The notes beneath the pieces were generated by a model. That model did not search any database. It saw only the letters and a program-made list of their open reading frames with translations, and was not told the DNA's origin. From assembly GCF_009176305.1 (NCBI RefSeq), contig NZ_BLAJ01000004.1:558001-622000 (forward strand): a DNA stretch of 64,000 nucleotides, read 5' to 3'. Below are positions 42,005-50,527 of the stretch, one piece after another; the first letter of the stretch is position 1, and each line of letters opens with the position of its first letter. The DNA comes from Martinezella dioscoreae. Its GTDB lineage: Bacteria; Pseudomonadota; Alphaproteobacteria; Rhizobiales; Rhizobiaceae. Both the position numbers and the translations under genes were made by a program.

Positions 42005-42621
42005 CAGAGCTTCTCCATCTCGTCGCGGGCCTGTTTCACGGCAGCGAGGATGTTGGGGTAAGCCGCGCATCGACAGATATTGCCGCTCATGTATTCGCGA
42101 ATGTCGGCATCGTTACCGGCATGTCCTTCGTGCACGCAGGCAACCGCGGACAGGATCTGACCGGGCGTGCAGTAACCGCATTGGAAGGCGTCATGGTCGA
42201 TAAACGCCTGCTGCATCGGATGCAGACGCCCATTAACCGACGAAAGACCTTCGATCGTGGTGATCTTGTGCCCGTCATTCATCGCCGCGAAACTCATGCA
42301 GGACAAGGTCCGCTTTCCATCGGTGAGCACCGTGCACGCTCCACATTGCCCGTGGTCGCAGCCCTTTTTTGTACCCGTCAGGCCCGCATGGTCACGAAGG
42401 AGATCCAGGAGCGATGTGCGCGGGTCAACGCTGAACTGATAGGGTTGGCCATTGATCTTCATCTTTATCGGGACCGTAGACTGCGTCGACACCGCAGCGA
42501 GCCGCGCTTCTTGCTCTTTCGAGGCAGCACCGACTGAAATGGCCGTTGCAGACGTGATTGTCCCGGCCAGGAGTGTGCGCCTCGTGACCCCCGAGGCCGG
42601 GGCTTCTTCTGGATTAGACAT
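42004..42621 (-). CDS. paoA: Aldehyde oxidoreductase 2Fe-2S subunit, Tat-exported
   Basis: A 205-residue protein with a twin-arginine leader (VTRRTLLAGTITSATAI) and two [2Fe-2S] clusters: CDHGQCGACTVL plus C at position LSC, and CGYCTPGQILSAV with CRCAAYPNI. Complete PaoABC oxidises aromatic and aliphatic aldehydes and passes electrons to a cytochrome or oxygen. A stress promoter lies 71 nt upstream of the start, so the enzyme may belong to the stress regulon for aldehyde detoxification. Confidence 0.9.
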   Translation of the reverse strand: MSNPEEAPASGVTRRTLLAGTITSATAISVGAASKEQEARLAAVSTQSTVPIKMKINGQPYQFSVDPRTSLLDLLRDHAGLTGTKKGCDHGQCGACTVLTDGKRTLSCMSFAAMNDGHKITTIEGLSSVNGRLHPMQQAFIDHDAFQCGYCTPGQILSAVACVHEGHAGNDADIREYMSGNICRCAAYPNILAAVKQARDEMEKL

Positions 42622-42691
42622 CCGATACCCTTTCCGATGTCGATTTCAGCAGGAAGACCACACGGTCCGAAGGACCGCCGTGAGCACGCCT

Positions 42692-42716
42692 AACCATGAA
42701 TTCGCCACAGGGTTCC
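42692..42716 (-). promoter_or_regulatory. General-stress (EcfG-type) promoter of paoABC
   Basis: GGAAC (42716-42712), 16 nt, GGTT (42695-42692), about 70 nt before the paoA start codon. Confidence 0.6.
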
Positions 42717-42749
42717 CGGCGACTTCGCCACGAAATTGTCCTCGCTCAG

Positions 42750-43946
42750 TCAGTCGCCCTTTTTCTCAGCGTCGACGATACCATCGACCTTCCGGTGGAT
42801 ATTGGCCAAAGACGCCGCCCAATCCCGGAGATCGGCGACGACGAGATCCGGCACTTCCATGCTGGCGAAATGCCCGCCGCGATCGTGTTCTCGCCAATGA
42901 ACGACGTCGTAACCCTTTTCGACCCAGCTCCGTGGCGGCCGCGGATGACGCGGATCGGGGAAGCTCGCGAACCCCACCGGGACGGGGACCCGACATCCTT
43001 CCGGCAGGCGTCGTGCACCCTCTGATTCTGCACCGGCATACATCCAGGTCGCCGATCCGAAGCTATCGGTCATGACGGTCAGCATGAGGTTAGTGATGAG
43101 GGTATCGAGACCGAAGACCTCATCGATCGCACGCCCACGCAGATCCGCCCAGTCATGGAAGCGCTCGAGAATCCAGGCCGCCTGTGCGACGGGGTTACCC
43201 GCCGCCAGGAAGGCGAGCGACTGCGGCCGCGTCGCGTGGAGCCGGCTGTATGCACCGAGCCGGTTTTCGGCCGCTTCGAATGCCTCGAGATAGGCGCGTT
43301 CCGCGTCGGTCGTCGGCGCCGCCGCGGGTTGCGCGCCGGGATAGTCGATGTGGATGCTGCGTACGTCTTCGCGGTGATCCAGAGCGAGCCAGGCGGCGAT
43401 GACGACACCCCAGTCGGTCCCCGCCACCAGATAATCTTGATAGCCAAGCGCGTCGCGCATTAGGCGCGCAAGCCACCCGGCGGTGACGCGCGGGCCGACT
43501 GGCGCGGCCGGCTTATCCGAATAGCCGTAGCCGGGCAGCGACGGGATGACGAGGTCGAATGCATCCATCGGCGTGCCGCCGAAGCGTGACGGAAAAGCCA
43601 GTGCATCGATGACCGGCCAGAACTGGTAGACCGAACCCGGCCAACCGTGGATCAGCAGGAGCGGACGCCGCCCCTGCGCCTCGCCGCGTACATGAACGAC
43701 GTGCAGCCGCATCCCCGGCGCGACTTCGGCGAGCAGCTGCGGATAACGGTTGAGTATGCCCTCGCCGGCTTCGATATCATAGCTGTCTGCCCAATGACGG
43801 CAAAAGCGGCGCAGGAAATCGGGATCACAGCCATAACGCCATCCGCTGTCCGCAGCGTTGTACGGCCATTCAAAGCCGCGAATGCGCGACCGCAACAATG
43901 CGAGCGCGGATGCATCCCAGCGTATATGAAAGTCATTGTCCGGCAT
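42750..43946 (-). CDS. Epoxide hydrolase with N-terminal EHN domain
   Basis: A 398-residue alpha/beta hydrolase. The N-terminal EHN segment (LALLRSRIRGFEWPYNAADSGW) is followed by LLLIHGWPGSVYQFWP, nucleophile VAGTDWGVVIAAWLAL, and the catalytic His in HDRGGHFASMEVPDL. These are the microsomal-type epoxide hydrolase signatures. The ATG at 43946 has no ribosome binding site and lies 8 nt after the -10 of a stress promoter, exactly as for topoisomerase IB. Confidence 0.88.
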   Translation of the reverse strand: MPDNDFHIRWDASALALLRSRIRGFEWPYNAADSGWRYGCDPDFLRRFCRHWADSYDIEAGEGILNRYPQLLAEVAPGMRLHVVHVRGEAQGRRPLLLIHGWPGSVYQFWPVIDALAFPSRFGGTPMDAFDLVIPSLPGYGYSDKPAAPVGPRVTAGWLARLMRDALGYQDYLVAGTDWGVVIAAWLALDHREDVRSIHIDYPGAQPAAAPTTDAERAYLEAFEAAENRLGAYSRLHATRPQSLAFLAAGNPVAQAAWILERFHDWADLRGRAIDEVFGLDTLITNLMLTVMTDSFGSATWMYAGAESEGARRLPEGCRVPVPVGFASFPDPRHPRPPRSWVEKGYDVVHWREHDRGGHFASMEVPDLVVADLRDWAASLANIHRKVDGIVDAEKKGD

Positions 43947-43954
43947 CTACAGGA

Positions 43955-43979
43955 AACACTCAGCGGCCATTGAAGTTCC
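43955..43979 (-). promoter_or_regulatory. General-stress (EcfG-type) promoter of the epoxide hydrolase
   Basis: GGAAC (43979-43975), 16 nt, TGTT (43958-43955), ending 8 nt before the start codon. Confidence 0.5.
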
Positions 43980-44054
43980 GCATGAGAGACCCTCACGACA
44001 AGCCGGGATGCGGGCGGGTAAGCAGGGCGATCTCGTCGACGATGCACGAAAACG

Positions 44055-44350
44055 TCAAACGCCACTGATATCGCGATCGCCGGCGCTCTGCTGACGAAAT
44101 GGAAACTCCTCGATCGATGCCAACATATTGTTCTTCTTCAGGAACCGCTCGAAGTTCTTCCTCACTGCACTCAATGGAAACTGACCGCTACCGCATCTCT
44201 GCAGGCCCTCAGCACGACGACATGCGCGACGTCGCGCTTCTCTTCCGGCCATTCCTCAAGGAAATCAACGATGTCGTCGAGGCAACATATTTCCTGAATG
44301 AAGTGCTTCCCTCTCACGAAAAGAGGGCGGTCAAACACGTGACTTGTCAT
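44055..44350 (-). pseudogene. Frameshifted DUF982 gene
   Basis: From ATG at 44350 (GGGAGG upstream) the frame reads MTSHVFDRPLFVRGKHFIQ and DDIVDFLEEWPEEKRDVAH, then ACRDAVAVSFH and stop. In the next frame the protein continues GSGQFPLSAVRKNFERF, then LKKNNMLASIEEF. Together they make a normal DUF982 protein with one base missing after ACRDA (about 44,182). It is therefore a recent frameshift, or a sequencing error. DUF982 function is unknown. Confidence 0.7.
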
Positions 44351-44471
44351 TGTTTCCTCCCTTTACCTGGTGTGCCGATGGCCGAAAAATTTAGAAAGCG
44401 CATTTTTCTCCGCAAGAGATGAAGCTCGCAACGAGCTTGGCCAGGACACGATCAATGTCGCGAAGCATCGT

Positions 44472-46463
44472 CTATTCACCAAAGGGATAGGTTTCCGGCA
44501 TGCCGCGATGGTGCTCAATCCCAAGCGGCTCCACTGCCTGCGTCTCATCGAACCAGACATAGGCATCGAATTGCTCGGGAAGGATCGCCTGGCTGTAATG
44601 GCTCCACAGTTCGGTGTCGGGCCGATAGATGACGCCGATGAAGCGCTCCAGTCGTGGCTCGGAAAGGCGGCGCCGGAGTGGCTCGTGCTTGCCAGGCGAC
44701 AGGTCGAGCAGGAAGCTGTCCCCTCCCGCATCATGACACATCCGCTCGTAGCTGTCAGGTCGGGAGGGATTCACATGCATGACTTCCATGTCTCCATCCC
44801 AGTCATGCGCGGCGGCCACCGTGCCAGTATGGGTGCCGAAACCGATGAGAGCCGCCTCACCTCCGAAAGCCTCTCGACAAAGCTGGCCGATATTAAGCTC
44901 ATCACGCGTTGCACCCATATCGGTAAAGCGTGCGTCACCGATATGACTGTTGTGCGCCCAGACGATCGCCTTGGCATCCGGTCCCTTCGCGTCAAGCAGG
45001 CGTTGCAGCGTTTCAAACATATGGGTATCACGCAGGTTCCAGCTTTCCGCTCCGCCATAATACATGATGCGGTAGTAGCGCTCCGCGGAAGCGATCAGCC
45101 GGGCATTCTGGGCGGCATCGAGGAAAGCGTCGCCGTCGTGCCTGGCATAATCCAGCCGCCTGCGTAAAAGATCCTGGCATTGGTCGATCACCGCCTGCTC
45201 ACATTCCGCATAACCGCGACTGAGTGCCGCCCGGCCATAGGTCGCGGGGTTTTTCTGCCAAGGCGTCAGGCAGCCGTAGCGCTCACGGGCGATCGCTGCC
45301 GCCTGCGGGTCGACCGTATCAAGATAGTCAAGCACTGCACCGATCGAGCCGGACATGTTGTAGATGTCGAGCCCGTAGAAGCCGGTGCGGTCCTCTGCGT
45401 CGATAGCTGCGTTATGCTTGCGCATCCATTCGATCAGCGCTTGGATCTCTGTGTTGCGCCACATCCAGGTTGGAAACCGTTGGAATGGTGTCTCCTCACG
45501 CCCGGACGCCGACCGATGTCTGACATATCGATCTACTTTCGCCGCGTCCGGCCAATCCGCTTCGACCGCAACAATTGTGTATCCTCGACGGGTGATCAGG
45601 TAGCGCGTGATCGCAGCCCGGGCACGATAGAATTCGGCGGTTCCGTGGCTCGCCTCCCCGAGCAAAACCACACGCCGGTCGCCGAAGCGGTCGAAAAGGT
45701 GCCCGAAGGCAGGATCATCGAAGTTCGGTAGGTCTTCCGCTGCTTCGGCAATCATTTCCGGCAGGCTCTGCTTTCGAGACGCACCCGGCTTATGATTGCT
45801 TGCCGCGCGCCGGCCATCCTCGGACCAGCCTTGCTCGCCGATCAGGGGCACAAACATCACAGCACCGAGATCCGTCTCCTCATAGCGTACCGCCGTGCGC
45901 CGAACGATCTTGCACAACCTCTGACCGAACTCCTCGCCCACGGGGATTACAAGCCGCCCGCCAATCGCGAGCTGTTCCTTCAGCGCTTCCGGCACGGCAG
46001 GGCCGCCCGCAGCCACCAGAATGGCGTCGAATGGCGCCTGGTCGGGAAATCCACGCGTACCGTCGCCGGCAAATATCTCCACATTGTCATAGCCGAGGTC
46101 GGACACGCGCCGTCTCGCCGGCACCGCCAAGGCTTCATGGCGTTCGATCGCATAGACATTCGCCGCGATCTGGCCGATCACCGCGGCCGCGTAGCCCGAG
46201 CCGGCTCCCACCTCGAGTACGCGATCGCCCGGGCGCACCTCCGCCGCCTCGATCATCAAAGCCACGATATAGGGCTGGGAAATGGTCTGCCCCTCCCCGA
46301 GGGCGAGAGGCGCATCCTCATAGGCGAACTCGGCCATGCCCTCGGCGACGAAGCGTTCTCTTGGTACGGTACGCATCGCATTGAGAACATACTCGTCGCG
46401 TATCCCGCGCCGCTTAATGTGCGCCTCAATCATGTGATCGCGCATGCGCTGGTAGTCGGCCAT
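44472..46463 (-). CDS. Protein-L-isoaspartate methyltransferase / erythromycin-esterase-like fusion
   Basis: A 663-residue two-domain protein. Residues 1-210 are a PCMT: SAM site VLEVGAGSGYAAAVIGQ, substrate-binding GEGQTISQPYIVALM. Residues about 225-660 are an EreA-family domain: VVLLGEASHGTAEFYRARAAI, VAVEADWPDAAKV, YGLDIYNMSG and VWAHNSHIGDARFTDMG. PCMT repairs isoaspartyl damage in proteins. The second domain is a member of a metal-independent esterase group whose natural role is mostly unknown. I saw no internal ribosome site, so it should be one polypeptide. Confidence 0.9.
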   Translation of the reverse strand: MADYQRMRDHMIEAHIKRRGIRDEYVLNAMRTVPRERFVAEGMAEFAYEDAPLALGEGQTISQPYIVALMIEAAEVRPGDRVLEVGAGSGYAAAVIGQIAANVYAIERHEALAVPARRRVSDLGYDNVEIFAGDGTRGFPDQAPFDAILVAAGGPAVPEALKEQLAIGGRLVIPVGEEFGQRLCKIVRRTAVRYEETDLGAVMFVPLIGEQGWSEDGRRAASNHKPGASRKQSLPEMIAEAAEDLPNFDDPAFGHLFDRFGDRRVVLLGEASHGTAEFYRARAAITRYLITRRGYTIVAVEADWPDAAKVDRYVRHRSASGREETPFQRFPTWMWRNTEIQALIEWMRKHNAAIDAEDRTGFYGLDIYNMSGSIGAVLDYLDTVDPQAAAIARERYGCLTPWQKNPATYGRAALSRGYAECEQAVIDQCQDLLRRRLDYARHDGDAFLDAAQNARLIASAERYYRIMYYGGAESWNLRDTHMFETLQRLLDAKGPDAKAIVWAHNSHIGDARFTDMGATRDELNIGQLCREAFGGEAALIGFGTHTGTVAAAHDWDGDMEVMHVNPSRPDSYERMCHDAGGDSFLLDLSPGKHEPLRRRLSEPRLERFIGVIYRPDTELWSHYSQAILPEQFDAYVWFDETQAVEPLGIEHHRGMPETYPFGE

Positions 46464-46573
46464 CTTGGCCTCCTTGCCCTTTCCTCACCGTTCCAGCGAC
46501 GTTCGGGCGTGGTGTAAGGGCGAATCCGCTCCTATGGATTGTTCAAGAACGACACCGACCACGTCTGCTAAGC

Positions 46574-46825
46574 TCAACAGCGATCGACATAGCGGTTCCC
46601 GTTGCGGTCGCGGTAGTAGCAGCGGCCGGGCTGTCCTGCGACGTTCCCGATCAAGGCGGCGGACACTCCGCCCACGGCTGCACCGACCGCGGCGCCGCGA
46701 ACATTGCCTGTTGCTACGCCGCCAACGACGGCGCCCGTGGCGGCGCCGATCCCGGCGCCTTGCTCTGTCGAAGAGCAAGCCGTGAGACACAACGCTACGC
46801 TGGTAACAATGATAAATGTTTTCAT
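46574..46825 (-). CDS. Glycine-zipper lipoprotein
   Basis: An 83-residue lipoprotein: MKTFIIVTSVALCLTACSST with lipobox LTAC, then a glycine zipper (GAGIGAATGAVVGGVATG...AAVGAAVGGVSAALIG) and C-terminal CYYRDRNGNRYVDRC. Such rhizobial lipoproteins probably stabilise the outer membrane. The start at 46825 is set by the signal peptide. Confidence 0.75.
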   Translation of the reverse strand: MKTFIIVTSVALCLTACSSTEQGAGIGAATGAVVGGVATGNVRGAAVGAAVGGVSAALIGNVAGQPGRCYYRDRNGNRYVDRC

Positions 46826-46860
46826 TTGAACCTCCATTTCAGTTCGTTCCAGCCGGCGTA

Positions 46861-47334
46861 TCAACAACGACGATCAAGTAAGCGGATCTTCTCGCCGAAC
46901 ATATTACGCAGCCTGGTCAAAATGCCCGGCCGATCGCCTGCAGCAATGATTGCACGAACGTTATGCGCGGCCGTCGATGCACGCACCGTTGGCCCGAAGT
47001 GGCAATGACAGAGAAGCCTATGCAATTGATTGTCACTCAGCTCGAAGAATCGCTTGGCTTCGCCGTAGCTGTCGTCTTTCAGGCCCGCTTCATGCATGAG
47101 CTGGTCGGCAAACGCTACTGACAGAGGCGAGTTGTCCGCGCGCATGACCGCGCGATCCCTCGCAGGCTGAAATTCTGTCTCCTCCAGGGTTGAAAGTGCT
47201 TGATGCCCACAGCGCTCGAGAAGATTCGCCCAGCGTTCGAGGCGTTCGCGCCTGGTCATCGTAGGCAGCCGGTGCGGATATCCGAGAGTGACATTGGCAA
47301 CGGTCTGAATGTCTTGAAGGGCATGGTGTTTCAT
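46861..47334 (-). CDS. Hypothetical protein, stress-cluster member
   Basis: A 157-residue soluble protein (MKHHALQDIQTVANVTLGYP... TRRERLERWANLLERCG... LSVAFADQLMHEAGLKDDS). AAGGAG precedes the ATG. Most of it looks helical. It follows the third DUF892 gene by 55 nt on the same strand and is probably co-transcribed from the promoter at 47931-47955. I do not recognise the family. Confidence 0.65.
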   Translation of the reverse strand: MKHHALQDIQTVANVTLGYPHRLPTMTRRERLERWANLLERCGHQALSTLEETEFQPARDRAVMRADNSPLSVAFADQLMHEAGLKDDSYGEAKRFFELSDNQLHRLLCHCHFGPTVRASTAAHNVRAIIAAGDRPGILTRLRNMFGEKIRLLDRRC

Positions 47335-47389
47335 TGAATGCTCCTTTCAGATAGAGCTCGCAGCCGGCTATATTCACGATAGTGGTCCG

Positions 47390-47887
47390 TCAGTCAGACG
47401 GCAGCGCATCTCGATTTATTTCGCCTTTGGCCAATCGGGTCAGCAGGATGTCCGTCTGCTTCTCCTCTTCGAGGCTCCGGTGCAGCACCTCCTGATCTTC
47501 CCGCAGGTCCAGCTGACCGGCCAGAGCGGCAGCCGTGCCGTATGCCGCGATCTCGTAATGTTCGAGCCTCTGAGCGGAAGCGATGAGACCAGCATCACGC
47601 AGGTCATTTCCCTTCAGCATGGAAGCCATTTTTTCGGTCTCATGGATCAGAGCCTGCATCGCCTGATCCGCATGGGCTGCCGGGACGGCTCCATGCTTCT
47701 GCAGGAGTGACACGAGGCGGTCCTTTTGCACCTCGGTTTGCGCGCGATGGTGGACCAGTGCATCCTTTAATGACGGATGTGCTGCGACCTCAGCCATTCG
47801 CAGCAACGAATCGGCGAGTTGACTTTCGACACTGACAAGCTCCTGAAGCTCGGCGAGATACATGTCCTTGAAACTGCTGATCTGCAT
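47390..47887 (-). CDS. DUF892 ferritin-like protein, third and divergent copy
   Basis: A 165-residue protein: FKDMYLAELQELVSVESQLADSL, HHRAQTEVQKDRLVSLL and ASAQRLEHYEIAAYGTAAALAG. The layout is that of the YciF/DUF892 family, but it is clearly distant from the two near-identical copies. The start at 47887 (MQISSFKD) places the first helix at the N-terminus; the frame to 47968 overlaps the promoter. Likely a di-metal helical bundle used under stress. Confidence 0.85.
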   Translation of the reverse strand: MQISSFKDMYLAELQELVSVESQLADSLLRMAEVAAHPSLKDALVHHRAQTEVQKDRLVSLLQKHGAVPAAHADQAMQALIHETEKMASMLKGNDLRDAGLIASAQRLEHYEIAAYGTAAALAGQLDLREDQEVLHRSLEEEKQTDILLTRLAKGEINRDALPSD

Positions 47888-47930
47888 CACAGCAATCCTT
47901 TCACCGCTTTGGTCGGGTAATGAGCTTCCT

Positions 47931-47955
47931 AACCGGAGCAATGACCAAATGTTCC
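47931..47955 (-). promoter_or_regulatory. General-stress (EcfG-type) promoter
   Basis: GGAAC (47955-47951), 16 nt, GGTT (47934-47931), 44 nt before the DUF892 start. Confidence 0.6.
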
Positions 47956-48106
47956 GATCAAATTCCAAAGCGGGTTTGAGCGATCCTGGAAGCCTCCCAT
48001 TGAGCTGCTGCTTGGCTCAATACCGCGTTCCACGCCAACAAGGCTTTCGCCTCCCTCGCCCTTTCATAATCCCGCATTCCAGCTGTCTGACCCGACCATC
48101 AGCCTT

Positions 48107-48131
48107 GGAACAATAGGCATGCGCTATGGTT
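48107..48131 (+). promoter_or_regulatory. General-stress (EcfG-type) promoter
   Basis: GGAAC (48107-48111), 16 nt, GGTT (48128-48131), about 60 nt before the hydrolase gene and divergent from the previous promoter. Confidence 0.6.
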
Positions 48132-48189
48132 AGTCGTGTGACCATTTCATCCGCCTCGAGCCTGAGGCCAAGGAAGTGATTAATCGATC

Positions 48190-49083
48190 ATGGACATGCC
48201 GATGACGAAACATATTAGAACACGCGATCTCGATATCGCCTATGAGGAAGCCGGTGACCCGCGCGGGAAGCCCATCGTGCTTGTCCATGGTTGGCCCGAC
48301 GATGTCCGTTGTTGGGATAAGATCGTTCCTGCTTTAGTGGATGGCGGTCATCGCGTCATTGCTCCATATCTGCGCGGCACCGGTCCTACGACCTTTCTCT
48401 CGGCAGACACGATGAGGAGTGGCGCGGTCGCGGCGCTAACCGAGGACTTAGCCGAATTCCTCGAAGCGCTTGACCTGAGTGACGTGGTGATCTGCGGTTA
48501 TGATTGGGGTGCGCGTGCCGGGTATGGCGTGGCGGCACTCTTTCCCGCGCGTCTGCGCGGCCTGGTGGCAATGGCTGCGGGTTTCGCTACCTCCCAGCCC
48601 ATCAAGGAGATAAGCTACGACCTGGCAAAGGCATATTGGTACGAGTGGGTAGTTGCACTCAAGCAGGGACAGGAGGCAATGGACAAAGACCGGCTCCGCC
48701 TTGCCAGATTTCTCTGGGCGACCTGGTCTCCCGATTGGCCGACGAAATGGCAGGATTTCGACGAGATGGCACCCTCGCTTCAGAACGACGATTGGGCGCC
48801 GATCAGCATTCATGCTTATCTGCAGCGTTGGAAAGAGACACCCGGCGCCCCCGAGCACGAGGATGTCGAGCGCGGGCTTGCCGAAAACCCGGCGATCCAA
48901 GTTGCGACCCTGGTACTGCACGGCGCTTCCGACGGGTGTAATCTCGTTGATACCTCGGCTGGCAAGGACCAGTATTTCGTGGCAGAATATGAACGCGTTG
49001 TTCTCGACGCGATCGGCCATTTCATTCCCCAGGAAGCACCGAAGCAGACCCTTGATGCGATCTTGCGCCTCACCACCCGTTGA
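48190..49083 (+). CDS. Alpha/beta hydrolase, epoxide-hydrolase-like
   Basis: A 297-residue hydrolase: IVLVHGWPDDVRCWD, nucleophile VICGYDWGARAGYGVAALFP, and catalytic His in LDAIGHFIPQEAP. The Asp nucleophile and HGWP motif place it with soluble epoxide hydrolases or haloalkane dehalogenases. Several Mets lie at the start (48190, 48196, 48202). Preceded by a stress promoter; with the EHN-type enzyme at 42750 it makes two stress-linked enzymes of this kind in the window. Confidence 0.87.
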   Translation: MDMPMTKHIRTRDLDIAYEEAGDPRGKPIVLVHGWPDDVRCWDKIVPALVDGGHRVIAPYLRGTGPTTFLSADTMRSGAVAALTEDLAEFLEALDLSDVVICGYDWGARAGYGVAALFPARLRGLVAMAAGFATSQPIKEISYDLAKAYWYEWVVALKQGQEAMDKDRLRLARFLWATWSPDWPTKWQDFDEMAPSLQNDDWAPISIHAYLQRWKETPGAPEHEDVERGLAENPAIQVATLVLHGASDGCNLVDTSAGKDQYFVAEYERVVLDAIGHFIPQEAPKQTLDAILRLTTR

Positions 49084-49252
49084 CGAGCACCTTCGGCGTT
49101 CGCCTCCGGGGCCAACGGCATCGCCGGCGCGATCTAAAATCGTTGGGCACACATCCTCGACAGGATGACCAGGAAATCAGGCGCGCCGTCTCGATCAGGC
49201 GATGCTGATTTACCTGCCGCTTTTCGCATGTGCACACATCATTACGCCGCCG

Positions 49253-49408
49253 TCATTTGACCTGGGACGACACCGCCCCCGCGGTCGGCGGAACCGGCTC
49301 GCCGGGATGAAGTGCAAAGGCAAAATAGACAGCGATGAGGCAGGCAAGAACGAAAATCGTCACGACGAAAATCATCATGCGACGGCGTGCATCTGAGTGG
49401 TGGTCCAT
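49253..49408 (-). CDS. 51-residue membrane protein near the oxidase operon
   Basis: MDHHSDARRRMMIFVVTIFV, then LACLIAVYFAFALHPGE: one membrane helix with a cytoplasmic basic head and a Pro-rich outer tail. GAGGAG precedes the ATG at 49408. It sits downstream of the oxidase genes but has its own stress promoter (49473-49497). It may be an accessory oxidase subunit or a separate stress protein. Confidence 0.65.
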   Translation of the reverse strand: MDHHSDARRRMMIFVVTIFVLACLIAVYFAFALHPGEPVPPTAGAVSSQVK

Positions 49409-49472
49409 GTGGTCTCCTCGCGAGCTACTAACGCGTGCTTGTCCGTTCGGCATCTCTCGTCGACCAGGGTAG

Positions 49473-49497
49473 AACCCTACCCGGCCGACAATGTTCC
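49473..49497 (-). promoter_or_regulatory. General-stress (EcfG-type) promoter
   Basis: GGAAC (49497-49493), 16 nt, GGTT (49476-49473), about 65 nt before the 51-residue membrane protein. Confidence 0.55.
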
Positions 49498-49605
49498 GAA
49501 GAGGTTTTTTCACGGGCGCGCATATCTCCATCGCTTGCCACGATCGCGCGTGATGATCCGCCGGCGAACGTTGCGCGTTTTTTGCCCGAGAGGGCTCGCA
49601 TGTGG

Positions 49606-49881
49606 CTAGACGAGCGCACGGGTCCAGTAATCGACGCCGAGAAAGCCGAGCAGGATCAGCAGCCAGAGACCGGCGGCAAGCGCGGCAATGCGGTTAAGCG
49701 GCGTCTCCTCGTTCAGATGCATATAGCGCCAATAGATCATCGCGGATTTGATCGCCGCGATCGAAAGGCTGACGACGAGGCCCACCGCCCCACCCAGCAC
49801 GAAGCTTGCCGCGATAGTGGCACTTAGCAAAACCAGCAAGATTACCCAGATAACGACGAGAGGATTTACGAGGCGCGGCAT
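49606..49881 (-). CDS. Cytochrome c oxidase subunit IV-like (CtaF/COX4_pro)
   Basis: A 91-residue protein with three membrane helices (VIWVILLVLLSATIAASFV; VGLVVSLSIAAIKSAMIYWRYMHL; AALAAGLWLLILLGFL). The KxxxIYWRYMHL segment is the hallmark of bacterial subunit IV. It follows coxC by 7 nt and helps stabilise the oxidase. Confidence 0.85.
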   Translation of the reverse strand: MPRLVNPLVVIWVILLVLLSATIAASFVLGGAVGLVVSLSIAAIKSAMIYWRYMHLNEETPLNRIAALAAGLWLLILLGFLGVDYWTRALV

Positions 49882-49888
49882 CTAAGGT

Positions 49889-50527
49889 TCACCTTGCAAG
49901 ATAGAACACAGGATAGAGGAACACCCAGATCACATCGACCAGGTGCCAATAGAGGCCAACGGTGACGAGAACGATCGCCCGCTCCGGTAGCTTGATCGAG
50001 CCGAGCGTCAAGCGAAACAATAGCGCGATCAAAAGCACGATGCCGATGGACAGATGCACCGCATGCAGGCTGGTGGCGATGAGATAGAGGTTCATGAAAA
50101 GATGCTGAACGTCGTCCACATAGCGGGAATGCACGCCCTCTATCGGAAGCAGCCCTTCTGTAAACTCCATCCAATACTCGTAGGCTTTCATCACAAGGAA
50201 CACCAAGCCGAGGGCAGCGGCCCCAACGAGCCAGCCGGACGCGATTTTGGCGCGGCCCTCCTTGGCGCTCTCCACGCCCAGGGCGACAAAAAGGCTTGAG
50301 GTCAGCAAGATCGCCGTGTTTATTCCGCCGATACCGGAATGTAATGCATGGGAGGCGCGGACAATCTCGGGCGCATGCGCCAGACGCACGGCGGCGGCAA
50401 TGCAGAACAAGCCGCCGAAGAGCATGATTTCACTACCGAGAAAGACGTACATCCCCATCATCGCGGCACGATGCTGCTGGAGGGGATCCGTGAATGGCTC
50501 GGCGACGGAGGGCCTTGCGTCAGACAT
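49889..50527 (-). CDS. coxC: Cytochrome c oxidase subunit III
   Basis: A 212-residue protein with five or so membrane segments: MMGMYVFLGSEIMLFGGLFCI, SGIGGINTAILLTSSLFVAL, SLHAVHLSIGIVLLIALLF and LVTVGLYWHLVDVIWVFLYPVF. The last of these (YWHLVDVIWxxLFPxxY) is the subunit III signature. The start overlaps the coxA stop by 8 nt. Confidence 0.92.
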   Translation of the reverse strand: MSDARPSVAEPFTDPLQQHRAAMMGMYVFLGSEIMLFGGLFCIAAAVRLAHAPEIVRASHALHSGIGGINTAILLTSSLFVALGVESAKEGRAKIASGWLVGAAALGLVFLVMKAYEYWMEFTEGLLPIEGVHSRYVDDVQHLFMNLYLIATSLHAVHLSIGIVLLIALLFRLTLGSIKLPERAIVLVTVGLYWHLVDVIWVFLYPVFYLAR

